DNA of 64,000 nt from JAIBJN01 sp963775625 (lineage in GTDB: Bacteria; Actinomycetota; Thermoleophilia; Gaiellales; Gaiellaceae), in contig CAVZJM010000002.1 of the NCBI GenBank assembly GCA_963775625.1, positions 124,001 to 188,000 of the forward strand, in the 5' to 3' direction. The notes below the pieces were generated by a model, which worked only from the letters and a program-made list of their open reading frames with translations, ran no database searches and was not told where the DNA came from. Below, one piece after another: positions 1 through 9,012 of this stretch (its first letter is position 1; every line of letters begins with the position of its first letter). The translations under genes and the position numbers were made by a program.

Positions 1-291
1 GCGCGGATCGAGGTCGAGCTCGACCGGAACGGCGGCCGCCCCGGATTCGTGGTCTCGGACACGGGCCCGGGCATCGCGGCCGAGGAGCGGGCGCATGTCT
101 TCGAGCGCTTCTACCGCGGCGCAGGGGGCCGAAGTGCGGGGCCCGGAACCGGGCTCGGGCTCGCCATCGTCGCCGAGCTCGTCGAGCGGTGGGACGGCCG
201 GGTGGAGCTCCTCGACGGCCCGGGCACGCGCGTGCGGGCCAACTTCCCCGCCGACCCTGCCGACTCCTCACCTCCCGCTCACCATTCCTGA
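1..291 (+). CDS. sensor histidine kinase, C-terminal fragment
   Basis: The reading frame is open from the first base of the window, so the N-terminal sensor, HAMP and dimerisation parts lie outside. What remains is the end of the GHKL ATPase domain: the G1 box appears as DTGPGIAAEE, followed by the FERFYRG segment (F box) and the G2 box GTGLGLAIV, then the final strand ending in ANFP. This is the ATP-binding core of a two-component kinase of the EnvZ/BaeS type. The first internal GTG is at 49 but is not the true start. Its partner regulator is presumably upstream. Signal and target are unknown. Confidence 0.9.
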   Translation, partial: ARIEVELDRNGGRPGFVVSDTGPGIAAEERAHVFERFYRGAGGRSAGPGTGLGLAIVAELVERWDGRVELLDGPGTRVRANFPADPADSSPPAHHS

Positions 292-304
292 AGACACGCC
301 TTGC

Positions 305-310
305 TAGCGT
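305..310 (+). promoter_or_regulatory. putative -10 box of a leaderless gene
   Basis: TAGCGT lies 7 nt before the ATG at 318 and no ribosome binding site is present. The spacing matches other leaderless-looking starts in this window. The hexamer is a weak match on its own. Confidence 0.35.
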
Positions 311-317
311 CGAGACC

Positions 318-734
318 ATGAGCCGCGCACGTGTGCTTCTTCTCGCTCTCGTGGGCCTGGCGCTGCCCGTGGGCCTCGCGCTCGGGGTCTACGTCGCCTC
401 GGCCGGCTCGCTGACGGTGGTTCCGGCCGTGGTCGAGGCGCCGGAGAGGATCGCCCGGGCGGCTGCGACGACGACCGAGGCCGAGACGACGACCTCCCCC
501 GGAGGAACGACGACCGCGGCCGGGACGGGCCGTGACGACCTCCCGGGGAAGTGCAAGGACCCGGATCACCGGCTCGACCCGGACTGCGACCCCCGCTCGG
601 CGGACGACGACGACGGCGACGACTCGAGCGGCGAGGGCTCCGGCGGGGACGACGACTCGAGCGGGCCCGGCTCGGGAGACGACGACGGCGGGGACGACGA
701 CTCGAGCGGCCACGGCTCGGGCGACGACGACTAG
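318..734 (+). CDS. secreted acidic Asp/Ser/Gly-repeat protein (paralogue 1)
   Basis: A 138-residue protein of unknown function. Residues 1 to about 30 form a signal peptide or membrane anchor. A Thr-rich stretch follows, then a short motif with two cysteines around an aspartate-rich core (CKDPDHRLDPDC), then about 50 residues of almost pure Asp, Ser and Gly in repeats such as DDDSSGPGSGDDD. The same order, including the spaced Cys-His-Asp-Pro-Cys motif, recurs in the next gene, so the two are tandem paralogues. Such a tail would be strongly acidic and could bind divalent cations; that role is inference. It lies downstream of a sensor kinase gene. Confidence 0.75.
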   Translation: MSRARVLLLALVGLALPVGLALGVYVASAGSLTVVPAVVEAPERIARAAATTTEAETTTSPGGTTTAAGTGRDDLPGKCKDPDHRLDPDCDPRSADDDDGDDSSGEGSGGDDDSSGPGSGDDDGGDDDSSGHGSGDDD

Positions 735-865
735 CGCCAGTCCGTCCCGCCTACCGTTTCCTTACCGAGCCCGCGCAGAGTCTTCACGACGCCCGGGGGC
801 GCGCTTTTCCCGGCCCCTCCTAGCCTCGGAGGAGCAGTTATCGCTCACCGAGCAAGGAGGATTCC

Positions 866-1294
866 GTGTCCACGTTCATGAAGATCATGCTGGTACCCGC
901 GCTCGTCGTCGCCTTCAGCGTCGGCGTGGCGATCGCGGCCGGCGGAGGCGACGGCTCCAGCAGCCCGCTCGCCCAGGTCGCCCCGACGACCTCGACGATC
1001 GACTCGACGACCACCACCACGACCACGACCGAGGACGAAGCCGAGGATGTCAGCGGCCCCTGCGACGAGGCGGAGCACGCTGCCGATCCGCGCTGCACCG
1101 GCGCCGGCGACGACCCTGACGACGACACCTCCGGCCCCGGCCGGGACGACGACGACCACGGAGACGACGACCGGGGCGACGACGACAACTCGGGCCCCGG
1201 GTCACAGAGCTCTGGTCCCGGCCACGGCGGCGACGACGACGACGAGAGCGACGACCACGGCGGCCACGGCGGCGGCGAGGACGACGACCGCTAG
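866..1294 (+). CDS. secreted acidic Asp/Gly-repeat protein (paralogue 2)
   Basis: A 142-residue protein starting at GTG 866, supported by AAGGAGG at 854-860. An N-terminal hydrophobic segment (residues 5-24) is followed by a Thr run, the two-cysteine motif CDEAEHAADPRC, and a C-terminal half made of Asp, Gly and His-rich repeats (GDDD, DDDHGDDD, GHGGDDDD). It matches the preceding gene in domain order and in the C-x(4)-H-x(3)-DP-x-C motif but has more histidine in its tail. The 131-nt gap between the two genes holds no other gene. Metal or calcium binding at the cell surface is plausible but unproven. Confidence 0.75.
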   Translation: MSTFMKIMLVPALVVAFSVGVAIAAGGGDGSSSPLAQVAPTTSTIDSTTTTTTTTEDEAEDVSGPCDEAEHAADPRCTGAGDDPDDDTSGPGRDDDDHGDDDRGDDDNSGPGSQSSGPGHGGDDDDESDDHGGHGGGEDDDR

Positions 1295-1381
1295 ACCCCG
1301 GGGGCGGGGTGGCCGAGGGGCCTCCCCGCCCTCAAGCTCGACAGACCAGGACGGCTCGGACAGACTGTCGAGTGAGACCCG

Positions 1382-4300
1382 ATGAGCGCGAAGCCCGACG
1401 AGGCGAAGGCCGGTCTGATCGAGAAGACCGTCGAACACGCGCGCGCGAAGCTCCCCGCGGAGCAGGCGGCGCGGCTCGAGGCCTTCATCCGCATGTACTA
1501 CGGCGCCGTGGCGGCCGACGACCTCCTGGAGCGCTCGATCGGCGACCTCTACGGCGCGGCGCTCGGGCATCTGAACTTCGGCTCACGGCGCAAGACGGGC
1601 GAGCCGAAGGTGCGCGTCTACACGCCGCAGCTCGAGGAGCACGGCTGGACGTCTCCCCACACCGTGGTCGAGATCGTCAACGACGACATGCCCTTCCTGG
1701 TCGACTCGGTGAGCATGGAGCTGAACCGGCTCGGCAGCGGCGTCCACCTGATCATCCACCCGGTCGTCCGGGTGCGACGGGACGCCGAGGGTCGCTTGCT
1801 CGAGGTCCTTCCGCACGACGCCGAGGCCCCTGACTGCAGGCTCGAGTCCTTCATCCACGCCGAGATCGTGCGCGAGAGCGACCCGGCGCACCTCGAGCAG
1901 GTTCGCGCCGGGCTCGAGCGCGTCCTTGCCGACGTCCGGGCGGCGGTGGAGGACTGGCGCGAGATCGTCGAGCGCGGGCGCGAGGTCGTCGCCGACCTCG
2001 CCGAGCACCCGCCGCCGGTCGAGGCCGAGGAGCTGGCGGAGGCCACCGCGCTCCTCGAATGGATCCTCGACCACCACTTCACCTTCCTCGGCTACCACGA
2101 GTATGACCTCGTGAGCGTCGACGGCGAGTGGGCGCTGCGGCGCGTCCCGGGCACGGGGCTCGGCCTCCTCCGCGACAGCGACCCCGAGCCCGGCCTCGTC
2201 AAGCTCGGGCGCGAGGCGCAGGAGCTTGCCCGCGAGAAGGTCATTCTCGTCCTGACGAAAGCGAACTCGCGGGCGACCGTGCACCGGCCGTCGTATCTCG
2301 ACTACATCGGCGTGAAGCGCTTCGACGAGTCGGGCGAGGTGGTCGGCGAGCGCCGCTTCCTCGGCCTCTACACGTCGACGGCCTACAGCGCCCGGCCCGA
2401 CGAGATCCCGTTGCTGCGCCGCAAGGCCCGCAAGGTGCGGGAGCGCTCCGGCCTCCCGCCGGGAAGCCACGCCGACAAGGCCCTTGTCGAGATCCTCGAG
2501 ACGTACCCGCGCGACGAGCTCTTCCAGATCTCGGACGAGGAGCTTTGCGAGATCGCCATGGGCATCCTTCACCTCGGCGAGCGCCAGCGCGTGCGCCTCT
2601 TCGTCCGTCAGGACCGGTTCGGACGATTCCTCTCCTGCCTCGTCTTCGTGCCTCGGGACCGCTTCAACACGCAGGTCCGGGAGGCGATCCAGGAGATCCT
2701 CGTCGAGACGCTCAACGGCGTCAGCGTCGACTACAACGTCCGCCTCTCGGAGTCGGTGCTGGCGCGGCTGCACTACGTGATCCACACGCGTCCCGGAGAG
2801 GCGGTGCCGGACTACGACGTCCGCGAGATCGAGGGACGGCTGGTCGAGGCGACGCGATCGTGGGTCGACGACCTCTTCGCCGCGCTCGTGGAACAGCTCG
2901 GGGAGGAGCACGGCACCGAGCTCTTCGCTTCGTATCGGGATGCGTTCCCGCCCGGCTACTGCGCCGACTTCACGCCGCCGGCGGCGGTCCTCGACATCCA
3001 GCGGATGGAGCGCCTCGACCCTGCGGGCGACCTGGAGATGACCCTGTACCGACCGCTCGAGGCGGCCGACGACTTCTTCGTCCTGAAGCTGCTGCGCTCC
3101 GGGCAGCCGATCCTCCTCTCCGACGTGCTCCCCCTGCTCGAGGACCTGGGCGTCAAGGTCTACGACGAGCGGCCGTACGAGATCGACCGGGCCGGCCCGG
3201 TGGACGCCTGGATCTACGACTTCGGGCTCACGGGCGAGGACGGCCCCATCGACCTGGACGCGGTCGGCGAGGCGTTCAAGGACGCATTCGGCCAGGCCTG
3301 GCGCGGCGAGATCGAAGTCGACGGCTTCAACCGGCTCGTGCTGCGGGCCGGCCTGACGTGGCGAGAGGTGGCGATGCTGCGGGCACTCGCCAAGTACAAG
3401 CGCCAGACGGGCACCACGTTCAGCCAGAGGTACATGGAAGAGACGCTGGGCAAGCACGCGGGCATCGTGCGCAAGGTCGTCGAGCTCTTCCGCGTCCGCT
3501 TCGACCCGGCGCGCGACGACGAGCGCGCGATCGAAGCCGACGCGCTGGCCTCGCTCATCGAGGAGGAGATCGACGCCGTGCCGAGCCTCGACGAGGACCG
3601 CATCCTGCGGAGCTTCCTCCGGCTCGTCCAGGCGACGCTCCGGACGAACTACTTCCAGCTCGACGGCGAGGGCCGGCCGAAGCCCTATCTCTCCTTCAAG
3701 CTCGACCCCGACCTCGTCCTGGACCTACCGCTGCCGAAGCCGGAGTACGAGATCTGGGTGTATTCGCCTCGAATCGAGGGGGTGCACCTGCGCGGGGGGA
3801 AGGTGGCTCGCGGGGGGATCCGCTGGTCCGACCGGCGCGAGGACTTCCGCACCGAGGTGCTCGGCCTGATGAAGGCGCAGATGGTCAAGAACGCGGTCAT
3901 CGTCCCGGTCGGCGCCAAGGGCGGGTTCGTGGTGAAGCGCCCACCGTCCGACCGCGACGCCCTCCGGGAGGAGTGCGTCGGCTGCTACCAGACGCTCATG
4001 CGCGGGCTGCTCGACCTCACCGACAACATCGTGGCGGGCGAGACAGTCCCGCCCACTGATGTCGTCCGCTACGACGACGACGACCCGTACCTGGTCGTGG
4101 CGGCCGACAAGGGCACCGCCACGTTCTCGGACGTGGCGAACGGGATCGCTGCCGAGTACGGCTTCTGGCTCGGCGACGCGTTCGCCTCCGGCGGCTCGGC
4201 CGGGTACGACCACAAGGCGATGGGGATCACCGCGCGCGGGGCCTGGGAGTCGGTCACGCGCCACTTCCGCGAGCTCGACGTCGACGTGCAGACCACGGAC

Positions 4301-6289
4301 GTCACGGTGGTCGGGATCGGCGACATGGCCGGCGACGTCTTCGGCAACGGCATGCTCCTTTCCCGCCATCTGAAGCTCGTCGCCGCGTTCAACCACGAGC
4401 ACGTCTTCCTCGATCCGGGCCCTGACCCCGAGGCGAGTTACGCCGAGCGCGAGCGCCTCTTCGCGCTCCCGCGCTCGAGCTGGGCGGACTACGACCCGGC
4501 CGCGATCTCGCCCGGAGGCGGCGTCTTCCCGCGCAGCGCCAAGTCGATCGAGCTCACGCCCGAGGTCCGCGCCGCGCTCGGGATCGAGGCCGAGGCGCTG
4601 GCACCGAACGAGCTGATCAGGGCGATCCTCACCGCCGAGGTCGACCTGCTCTGGAACGGAGGCATCGGCACCTTCGTGAAGGCGTCCACCGAGTCGCATC
4701 TCGAGGTCGGGGACAAGGCGAACGACCCGCTCCGGGTCGACGGCCGGGACGTCCGCGCCAGGGTGGTCGGAGAGGGCGGCAACCTCGGCTTCACGCAGAA
4801 GGCCAGGGTCGAGTACGCGGTGGCGGGGGGCCGTATCTTCACCGACGCCATCGACAACTCGGGAGGCGTCGACTGCTCCGACCACGAAGTCAACATCAAG
4901 ATCCTCCTCGGCGCCGTCGTCGCGGCGGGAGACATGACCGAGAAGCAGCGGAACGAGCTGCTCGCCGCGATGACCGACGACGTCGCCCGGCTCGTCCTGC
5001 GCAACAACTACCGGCAGACGCAGGCGCTCAGCCTCGCCATGAAGCAGGCGCCGTCGATGCTCGGCGTGCACGCGCGGCTCATGCAGCACCTCGAGCAGGC
5101 CGGCCGGATCAGCCGTGAGCTCGAGTCCCTGCCGAGCGAGGAGGTCCTCTCCGAGCGCGGCGCCGCCGGGGGCGGGCTTGTGGCCCCCGAGCTGGCCCTC
5201 CTGCTCGCCTTCGCCAAGATCGAGCTCTTCGACGCCCTCGTCGCCTCCGATCTGCCCGAAGACGACTTCACGGCGGGGGAGCTCGCGCGCTACTTCCCGC
5301 GCGTTCTCTCCGAGCGGTATCGCGACGAGATGGACGGGCACCGCCTGCGCCGGGAGCTGATCGCCACGTACGTGACCAACAGCCTCGTCAACCGGGCGGG
5401 GATCACGTTCGCCTTCCGGCTGGCGGAGGAGACCGGCGCGGAGGCGGCGGACATCGCCCGGGCCTACATGGTCGCCCGGGAGGTCTTCGACCTGCGCGCG
5501 CTCTGGACTGCGATCGAGGCGCTCGACTCGTCCATCGCGGCCGACGTCCAGCTGGACATGCTGCTCGAGGGGCGAAAGCTCGTGGAACGGGCGACGCGCT
5601 GGCTGGTGCGAAGCCGACCGCGGCCCCTCGAGATCGCCGCCGAGATCGAGCGGTTCGCCCCCGGCGCGGCCCTGCTCGCCGAGACGCTCCAGGGCGTGCT
5701 CCACGGCGCCGACCGCACCGCACTGCAGCAGACGACCGCCCGCTATGTCGGCGCCGGGGTCCCCGAGGAGCTCGCCGCCCGCGTGGCCGGCCTGGGCGCG
5801 CTCTTCTCGACGCTCGACATCGTCGAGGTGGCCGGAGCGGCCGAAGCGCCCATCGAGGAGGTCGCCGCGGTCTATCACGCGATCGGCGCACGCCTCGAGC
5901 TCCAGTGGCTGCGGGACGAGATCACGGGGCTCCCCCGTGACAACCGCTGGCAGACGCTGGCGCGGGCGGCCTTGCGCGATGAGCTCTACGGCGTTCACAG
6001 CGCCCTCACCCGCGAGGCGCTCGAGACCGGCTCCCCCGAGCTGGGCCCCGAGGCCCGCGCCGAGCAGTGGCACGAGCACAACCGCGCAGGCGTCGATCGC
6101 GTGCTGCAGGTCCTGTCCGACATCCGGATGGGCGGGCTCTCGAGCCTGGAGACTTTGTCGGTGGCGCTTCGGGAGGTGCGAAACCTGATCCAGTCGGGCG
6201 CCCGCGTCGCCCCACCGTTGACCGAGCTCCCGCCGGAGGCCGCGGCCGAGGCGCTTCCCTTCCCGCCCGGGTCGCTGCGACTCGGCTGA
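1382..6289 (+). CDS. gdhB: NAD-specific glutamate dehydrogenase, large (about 180 kDa) type
   Basis: A 1635-residue protein, the usual size for the GDH-180 family (Bac_GDH), which converts L-glutamate to 2-oxoglutarate and ammonia with NAD+. The N-terminal third carries the ACT-like regulatory regions (for example DDMPFLVDSVSMEL near residue 100). The catalytic core lies around residues 800-1150: GGIRWSDRREDFRTEVLGLMK, the lysine-bearing VPVGAKGGFVVK, then the Rossmann segment VVGIGDMAGDVFGNGML and the NGGIGTF and GEGGNLGFTQ segments. The frame is intact throughout. It stands alone with no obvious operon partners. It is probably a catabolic enzyme feeding glutamate carbon into the TCA cycle. 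Confidence 0.95.
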   Translation: MSAKPDEAKAGLIEKTVEHARAKLPAEQAARLEAFIRMYYGAVAADDLLERSIGDLYGAALGHLNFGSRRKTGEPKVRVYTPQLEEHGWTSPHTVVEIVNDDMPFLVDSVSMELNRLGSGVHLIIHPVVRVRRDAEGRLLEVLPHDAEAPDCRLESFIHAEIVRESDPAHLEQVRAGLERVLADVRAAVEDWREIVERGREVVADLAEHPPPVEAEELAEATALLEWILDHHFTFLGYHEYDLVSVDGEWALRRVPGTGLGLLRDSDPEPGLVKLGREAQELAREKVILVLTKANSRATVHRPSYLDYIGVKRFDESGEVVGERRFLGLYTSTAYSARPDEIPLLRRKARKVRERSGLPPGSHADKALVEILETYPRDELFQISDEELCEIAMGILHLGERQRVRLFVRQDRFGRFLSCLVFVPRDRFNTQVREAIQEILVETLNGVSVDYNVRLSESVLARLHYVIHTRPGEAVPDYDVREIEGRLVEATRSWVDDLFAALVEQLGEEHGTELFASYRDAFPPGYCADFTPPAAVLDIQRMERLDPAGDLEMTLYRPLEAADDFFVLKLLRSGQPILLSDVLPLLEDLGVKVYDERPYEIDRAGPVDAWIYDFGLTGEDGPIDLDAVGEAFKDAFGQAWRGEIEVDGFNRLVLRAGLTWREVAMLRALAKYKRQTGTTFSQRYMEETLGKHAGIVRKVVELFRVRFDPARDDERAIEADALASLIEEEIDAVPSLDEDRILRSFLRLVQATLRTNYFQLDGEGRPKPYLSFKLDPDLVLDLPLPKPEYEIWVYSPRIEGVHLRGGKVARGGIRWSDRREDFRTEVLGLMKAQMVKNAVIVPVGAKGGFVVKRPPSDRDALREECVGCYQTLMRGLLDLTDNIVAGETVPPTDVVRYDDDDPYLVVAADKGTATFSDVANGIAAEYGFWLGDAFASGGSAGYDHKAMGITARGAWESVTRHFRELDVDVQTTDVTVVGIGDMAGDVFGNGMLLSRHLKLVAAFNHEHVFLDPGPDPEASYAERERLFALPRSSWADYDPAAISPGGGVFPRSAKSIELTPEVRAALGIEAEALAPNELIRAILTAEVDLLWNGGIGTFVKASTESHLEVGDKANDPLRVDGRDVRARVVGEGGNLGFTQKARVEYAVAGGRIFTDAIDNSGGVDCSDHEVNIKILLGAVVAAGDMTEKQRNELLAAMTDDVARLVLRNNYRQTQALSLAMKQAPSMLGVHARLMQHLEQAGRISRELESLPSEEVLSERGAAGGGLVAPELALLLAFAKIELFDALVASDLPEDDFTAGELARYFPRVLSERYRDEMDGHRLRRELIATYVTNSLVNRAGITFAFRLAEETGAEAADIARAYMVAREVFDLRALWTAIEALDSSIAADVQLDMLLEGRKLVERATRWLVRSRPRPLEIAAEIERFAPGAALLAETLQGVLHGADRTALQQTTARYVGAGVPEELAARVAGLGALFSTLDIVEVAGAAEAPIEEVAAVYHAIGARLELQWLRDEITGLPRDNRWQTLARAALRDELYGVHSALTREALETGSPELGPEARAEQWHEHNRAGVDRVLQVLSDIRMGGLSSLETLSVALREVRNLIQSGARVAPPLTELPPEAAAEALPFPPGSLRLG

Positions 6290-6360
6290 CTCCCTGCTCG
6301 CCTTCAGGAATCGCGCGGCGGGAGGTTCCTGGACTCTCGACTAGTCCTCGCGCGTCCCAG

Positions 6361-6389
6361 TTGAAGTGGTCACCTTCGTCACGTACTCT
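6361..6389 (+). promoter_or_regulatory. sigma70-type promoter of the RTX-like gene
   Basis: TTGAAG at 6361-6366 and TACTCT at 6384-6389 are separated by 17 nt. Predicted transcription start is near 6396, about 39 nt before the GTG at 6435, leaving room for the GAAGGAAGG ribosome binding site. Confidence 0.45.
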
Positions 6390-6434
6390 GCAGTCCGGGA
6401 AGGGCGAGATCAAATCGGGCGAAGGAAGGCGACT

Positions 6435-8213
6435 GTGGCTGTGAAGATTTTTCGCGTGGTCCTGGCGGCCGCGCTGATCGGGGTGTTCACCATCGGGGCG
6501 GGCTCCGCGAGCGCTGCGGTCGAGTCCTGCTCGTACAACGCTGCCACGAAGCGGATCACCGCGGAGATCGGCACGGGGTCGGAAGCAACGCTGAAGGTCA
6601 CGTCCTCGGGAGCGCTCTGGTTCGGGCTCGTGCCGGGCGACTGCGGCGGGGCGACGACCACGAACACCGACCTGATCACGGTCAACGGCACTGTCGGCAG
6701 CGTCGAGAAGCTCACCGTCGACATGGCCGAGGGGTTCATCGGCCCCGGCTTCACCTCTGAGTCCAATCTGCCCGAGATCGAGTTCGCCGTGAACATGGGC
6801 GACACCGCGGACCGCTTCGCGGTGATTGGCACCAGCAGCGGCGACCGGATGGCGGGGGGCGCCTCCGGCTTCTCGTTCAACTCCGACGGAGACCTCGACG
6901 TCACGTTCACGCCGCTTCCATCGCACATGGCCATCACCGGCGGCGCCGGCGTCAACTTCCTCACCGCCCGCGGCGGCTGGGGCGCCGGGCTCTCCTATGC
7001 CGGCAGCACCGTCATCACGGGGGGGAGCTCCGGCGACGAGCTCAACGGAGGAAACGGCAGCGACACGATCACCGGCGGGTCCGGCAACGACGTGATCAAC
7101 GGCTCCGGGGGGCCCGACACGCTCGTCGGCGGCGGGGGCAACGACCGCCTCAGCGGCGGCGACGGCGGCGACACCCTGACCGGTGGCGCCGGGGCCGACA
7201 CGCTGATCGCAGGCGCCGGCACGGACACCCTGTTCGCCAACGACGGCGAGGCGGACACACAGATCCACGGCGGCGCGGGCACGGACACGGCAACGGTCGA
7301 CGCCAACATCGATCCGCAGACGACGGCCGTCGAGACGAAGATCATCGACAGCGGCCCTCCGCCCCCGCCTCCGCCTCCGTCCGGAGCCTGCAGCTACAAC
7401 GCGGCGACGAAGTCGGTGACCGCTGGCATCGCGGCCGGCGGCACGGCCACGCTCTCGGTGGTCGGAGGGGCGATCCATTTCGGTGAGACACCGTCCGCCT
7501 GCGGCGCGGCCACGACGGCGAACACGGACACGATCACCATCACAGGCGCAGCCGGCTCGGTCGAGCACCTGACCGTCGACCAGGCAGGCGGCGCGCTCGC
7601 GCCGGGCGCGAGCGCCGAGGCGAGCGGAACCTCGGAGATCGAGCTGGCGATCAACCTCGGCGACACCGGCGACGCGATCGTCGTCCGCGGCACGACTTCG
7701 CCCGATGCGCTTGCGATCGGGACGAAGGGCGTCTCCTTCAACAACGACACGGACGTGGACGTGACCATCGCGCCGCTCCCGAGCTCGATCGAGCTGGTCG
7801 GGGGTGGCGGGGGCGACATCCTCACCGCCCGCGGCGGCTTCGGCTCCGGGCAGGTATTTGCCGGCCGAGTCACCCTCCGCGCCGGCGACGGCGGCGACTC
7901 TCTGACCGGCTCGGACTTCGACGACCTCATCGTCGGCGGCGCCGGCGTGGACGTCGTCAGCGGCTATCTCGGCAACGACGAGATCCGCGGCGAGGGCGGC
8001 AACGACCAGCTGAACGGGAACGACGGCAACGATCTGCTCGTCGGCGGCGCCGGGGCGGACTCGCTCGTCGGCGGCACCGGCAACGACACGCTCCAGGCGG
8101 CGGACGGACAGGCCGACACCAACCTCAGCGGTGGCGCCGGCACGGACACCTGCTTCTTCGACGCCGGCCTCGACCCGGGGCCGGTCGGAGTCGAGATCCA
8201 GAACCCGCAATAG
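6435..8213 (+). CDS. secreted RTX-type (hemolysin-like calcium-binding repeat) protein with internal duplication
   Basis: A protein of about 592 residues. GTG 6435 was chosen because GAAGGAAGG sits 5 nt upstream and a clean signal peptide follows (VFTIGAGSASAAV). Two homologous halves, each starting with CSYNAATK, contain a beta-rich stretch (FGxxPxxCGxATTxNTDxITV) followed by nonapeptide RTX repeats of the GGxGxDxL type, for example GGAGADTLIAGAGTDTL and GGTGNDTLQAADGQADT. A run of nine prolines-plus-glycine links the halves at about residue 315. Such repeats fold into calcium-binding beta rolls. No type I secretion genes are adjacent and a Sec-type signal is present, so export is probably by Sec. 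The biological role is unknown. Confidence 0.85.
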   Translation: MAVKIFRVVLAAALIGVFTIGAGSASAAVESCSYNAATKRITAEIGTGSEATLKVTSSGALWFGLVPGDCGGATTTNTDLITVNGTVGSVEKLTVDMAEGFIGPGFTSESNLPEIEFAVNMGDTADRFAVIGTSSGDRMAGGASGFSFNSDGDLDVTFTPLPSHMAITGGAGVNFLTARGGWGAGLSYAGSTVITGGSSGDELNGGNGSDTITGGSGNDVINGSGGPDTLVGGGGNDRLSGGDGGDTLTGGAGADTLIAGAGTDTLFANDGEADTQIHGGAGTDTATVDANIDPQTTAVETKIIDSGPPPPPPPPSGACSYNAATKSVTAGIAAGGTATLSVVGGAIHFGETPSACGAATTANTDTITITGAAGSVEHLTVDQAGGALAPGASAEASGTSEIELAINLGDTGDAIVVRGTTSPDALAIGTKGVSFNNDTDVDVTIAPLPSSIELVGGGGGDILTARGGFGSGQVFAGRVTLRAGDGGDSLTGSDFDDLIVGGAGVDVVSGYLGNDEIRGEGGNDQLNGNDGNDLLVGGAGADSLVGGTGNDTLQAADGQADTNLSGGAGTDTCFFDAGLDPGPVGVEIQNPQ

Positions 8214-8233
8214 CGGGCGGGCTCGCTTGACAT

Positions 8234-8265
8234 CGTCTCGACCGCTGACGATCGCGGTCGAGACG
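8234..8265. terminator. strong hairpin after the RTX-like gene
   Basis: A perfect 12-bp inverted repeat (CGTCTCGACCGC and its complement) with an 8-nt loop starts 21 nt after the RTX stop codon. There is no T-run, as is common for terminators in high-GC actinobacteria. Confidence 0.55.
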
Positions 8266-8317
8266 GTCACGCCCCCGTAGTCGGCCAGATCGCCGCCCCG
8301 TTCGCCACACTGCAGCC

Positions 8318-8995
8318 ATGCGTGCGATCGTGCCCCTCGACGGCGAGCCCCGCTTCCGCCCGTTTCCGTTCGCCCCGCCCTTCGAGGGGCCGGTGCGCCG
8401 GGCGGTCGACGACGCCGCGCTCGTGCTCTCCCGGACGAGGGGGCGCTTCGACGGCCCCATCGCCTTCTGCCACGGTGTCTCGCGGGACGGGGCGATCATC
8501 CGCCGGCACGGGCGGTACGCCGAGGCGATGGTCGTCTTCGCCGAGCCGACGCAGGCCTACCGGCTGGGCTTTGCGCTCGGCGTCCAGCTCTTCGTCGAGC
8601 GGCCGGAGGGCCTGACGCTCTTCCAGCAGCGCGGCCCGTCGATCGGCCGCGACCCGCTCCTGTGGACGGCCTCGGCGTCGGGGGGCCTGGGCCACGCGGA
8701 GGCGCCGCGGGACGCAGTGCTCGCCGACGCGGCGGAAGAGATCGGGCTCGAGCAGGCGGATCTCCCCGGATTCCGCCCGGTCGCGGTCGTCGTCAGCGAC
8801 GATACCGGCTCGGCGCTCGTCGTCTACCACGCGAAGCTGCGGGAGGGCGCCGAGCCCGAGCCGAACTTCGTGAAGGTGGCCGAGCTCTTCTGGGCGGCAT
8901 CGCCGGCCGACCTCGGCGCGCAGGTGTCCGCGGACACCGTCGCCTCCTGGGAGGCGCTCGAGCTCTGGCGCGCCCGCGAGGCCCCGGCCGCCTAG
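8318..8995 (+). CDS. Nudix-like hydrolase with a degenerate Nudix box
   Basis: A 225-residue protein. The Nudix signature is recognisable at about residues 121-143 as GGLGHAE, seven residues, then ADAAEEIGL. The glycine, first glutamate and EExGL are kept, but the canonical RE pair is AD, so catalytic competence is uncertain. The N-terminal 100 residues match no domain I recognise. The gene ends inside a palindrome shared with the convergent coiled-coil gene. Substrate is unknown; a role in nucleotide-sugar or dinucleotide metabolism would be a guess. Confidence 0.7.
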   Translation: MRAIVPLDGEPRFRPFPFAPPFEGPVRRAVDDAALVLSRTRGRFDGPIAFCHGVSRDGAIIRRHGRYAEAMVVFAEPTQAYRLGFALGVQLFVERPEGLTLFQQRGPSIGRDPLLWTASASGGLGHAEAPRDAVLADAAEEIGLEQADLPGFRPVAVVVSDDTGSALVVYHAKLREGAEPEPNFVKVAELFWAASPADLGAQVSADTVASWEALELWRAREAPAA

Positions 8996-9012
8996 TAACA
9001 GACTGTTACTAG
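8992..9012. repeat. palindrome CTAGTAACAG-A-CTGTTACTAG between convergent genes
   Basis: A perfect 10-bp inverted repeat around a single A contains the stop codons of both convergent genes (TAG 8993-8995 and, on the minus strand, 9009-9011). The 17-bp core AGTAACAGACTGTTACT recurs exactly at 19687-19703. A bidirectional terminator is the simplest reading. Confidence 0.7.

Noticed and set aside
602..1290. Short direct repeats in the acidic protein genes, considered as a CRISPR or satellite array
   Set aside because: Units are codon-based GAC/GGC repeats in frame with the proteins and lack constant repeat-spacer lengths.
3725..6079. Long minus-strand open frame inside the glutamate dehydrogenase gene
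   Set aside because: A typical antisense shadow in high-GC DNA (Arg/Gly/Asp/Leu-rich, no domain); the plus-strand protein is clearly real.
7021..7260. RTX nonapeptide DNA repeats as a tandem-repeat locus
   Set aside because: Explained by the protein's calcium-binding repeats; the DNA units are not identical.
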